Below are positions 4,466 to 5,306 of a DNA stretch of 5,306 bases, in pieces (position 1 is the stretch's first letter; every line of letters begins with the position of its first letter). The position numbers and the translations under genes are program-made. The notes under the pieces are model-generated. The model ran no database searches. It saw only the letters and a program-made list of their open reading frames with translations, and was not told the DNA's origin. Origin of the DNA: an uncultured Eubacterium sp. (GTDB taxonomy: Bacteria > Bacillota_A > Clostridia > Lachnospirales > Lachnospiraceae). The stretch covers positions 1 through 5,306 of the forward strand of contig CAQBGY010000258.1 of assembly GCA_948759685.1 (NCBI GenBank), in the 5' to 3' direction.

Positions 4466-4942
4466 ATGCAGGAGGAAGTGACACAAAAAACGATTGCCCT
4501 TGTGATAAAGACGGCAAAGCTGGATGCCAACGTGCTGAAAGCGGCGATGAAGATGTACCTGAACCACCGTAAGCAGAAAGCGCAGAGAACGCATGGAAAA
4601 ACTTCTGTGAAAAAGCTCATTGGAGAGGGCGTGGGGGCATCGTCCATCGAAATCACGGACGGCAACATCAAGTCATTTGAGCGTGTGGCAAAAAAGTATA
4701 ATGTTGATTTTGCCATAAAGAAAGACAAGACAACCGCACCGCCAAAATATGTGGTGCTTTTCAAGGGCAGGGATGCAGACGCAATCGCACAGGCATTCAA
4801 AGAATTTGTTTATGGTAATGAAAAAAAGAAAGGCAGGGTTTCCCTACGGGAGAAACTGAACCATTTCAAGGACGCAGTATCGCAGGACAAGAACCGGGAA
4901 CGGAGCCGGGAGAAAAACAAGGACAGGGGGCAGAGCCTATGA
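4466..4942 (+). CDS. pcfB: PcfB family protein (DUF3801), conjugation accessory factor
   Basis: This 158-residue protein matches the PcfB/DUF3801 family encoded just before the coupling protein in Firmicutes conjugative elements. The signature is the N-terminus: MQEEVTQKTIALVIKTAKLD, then ANVLKAAMKMYLNHRK. A GKTSVKKLIGEG stretch follows (44-55), then SIEITDGNIKSFERVAKKY (60-78), FAIKKDK, and PPKYVVLFKGRDADAIAQAF (92-111). The last 40 residues are highly charged, probably a disordered tail (SQDKNRERSREKNKDRGQ). In the Enterococcus plasmid pCF10 system, PcfB works with the coupling protein PcfC at the membrane in substrate docking. The start has a strong Shine-Dalgarno, AGGGAGGT at 4453-4460, 5 bases upstream. 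Its stop overlaps the next gene's start as ATGA, typical of translational coupling with its partner. Confidence 0.9.
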   Translation: MQEEVTQKTIALVIKTAKLDANVLKAAMKMYLNHRKQKAQRTHGKTSVKKLIGEGVGASSIEITDGNIKSFERVAKKYNVDFAIKKDKTTAPPKYVVLFKGRDADAIAQAFKEFVYGNEKKKGRVSLREKLNHFKDAVSQDKNRERSREKNKDRGQSL

Positions 4943-5306
4943 GCAATATCATAAACGGCATAGCCAAAGACTTAAAATCCATTCCTGAAAATATCAAGGC
5001 AAAGACCGGGAATGTAGACAAAAAGAAACTTGTCCTGATGAACCTCCCCTATGTGCTTGCCGGATACTTCTGTGACAAGATAGCGTGTTTGTGGCGGGTA
5101 TCGCCGGGGCAGGATGCTTCCGCAAAGATGATGGAAGTCATGGCGGGGCTGGAAGGTTTATTTTCCAATCCACTGCCGAGTTTCTATCCGAGTGACCTTC
5201 TGATCGGGGTGTGCTGCGGCATCGCTTTACGGCTTGCGGTATATTTCAAAGCAAAGAACGCCAAGAAGTTCCGGCATGGCAGGGAGTACGGTTCTGCCAG
5301 GTGGGG
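4939..5306 (+). CDS. virD4: VirD4/TraG-type conjugative coupling protein, 3' end missing
   Basis: Translating from the ATG at 4939 gives 122 residues to the window edge with no stop. A short cytoplasmic head (SNIINGIAKDLKSIPENIK) precedes two hydrophobic segments, about residues 31-52 (LVLMNLPYVLAGYFCDKIAC and following) and 86-103 (DLLIGVCCGIALRLAVYF). Then comes KKFRHGREYGSARW, the well-known junction that leads into the ATPase domain of VirD4-like proteins in clostridial elements (KFRxGxEYGSARWG). Coupling proteins are membrane-anchored hexameric ATPases that receive the relaxase-DNA complex and feed it into the type IV secretion channel. The Walker A and B motifs lie beyond the window, so activity cannot be judged. 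The start overlaps the pcfB stop by ATGA and has only a G-rich weak binding site, which supports translational coupling. Confidence 0.9.
   Translation, partial: MSNIINGIAKDLKSIPENIKAKTGNVDKKKLVLMNLPYVLAGYFCDKIACLWRVSPGQDASAKMMEVMAGLEGLFSNPLPSFYPSDLLIGVCCGIALRLAVYFKAKNAKKFRHGREYGSARW

Overview
The window looks like the backbone of an integrative and conjugative element, or a related conjugative plasmid, from a gut-type Clostridia (Lachnospiraceae or relatives). The evidence is the gene order ParB, RepA_N-type replication initiator, small Xre regulator, a block of unknown genes, PcfB, then the start of a VirD4-type coupling protein. Strong AAGGAGG-like ribosome binding sites and moderate base composition fit Firmicutes. 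No integrase, relaxase or cargo gene is visible, so integrated and plasmid states cannot be told apart.

Left part (1-1863): the 3' portion of a parB gene runs almost directly into a replication initiator gene. The middle of the initiator gene carries seven units (the last partial) of an exact 23-bp direct repeat, each built around a dyad. An AT-rich stretch and a perfect-consensus DnaA box follow. This is most simply read as a replication origin embedded in the rep coding sequence. Partition and replication functions therefore sit together.

Centre (1864-3193): a minus-strand HTH regulator is convergent with rep and divergent from two small genes of unknown function. A good sigma-A promoter (TTGAAT-N17-TATAAT) lies in the divergent gap and moves the likely start of the first small gene downstream to 2250. 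After the second small gene comes a 223-base non-coding stretch (2971-3193) filled with consecutive inverted repeats. The last one looks like an intrinsic terminator.

Right part (3194-5306): two genes of unknown function, a 19-codon candidate leader ORF with a hairpin, pcfB, and the 5' end of the coupling-protein gene, all on the plus strand and closely spaced. PcfB and the coupling protein would hand the relaxase-DNA complex to the mating channel.

Three near-identical copies of an odd-length palindrome, TGGACACGATGTCCA, sit just after stop codons at 1872, 3864 and 4334. They join the replication and transfer parts of the window and are the clearest unexplained signal, together with the hairpin-rich gap and the intragenic iterons.
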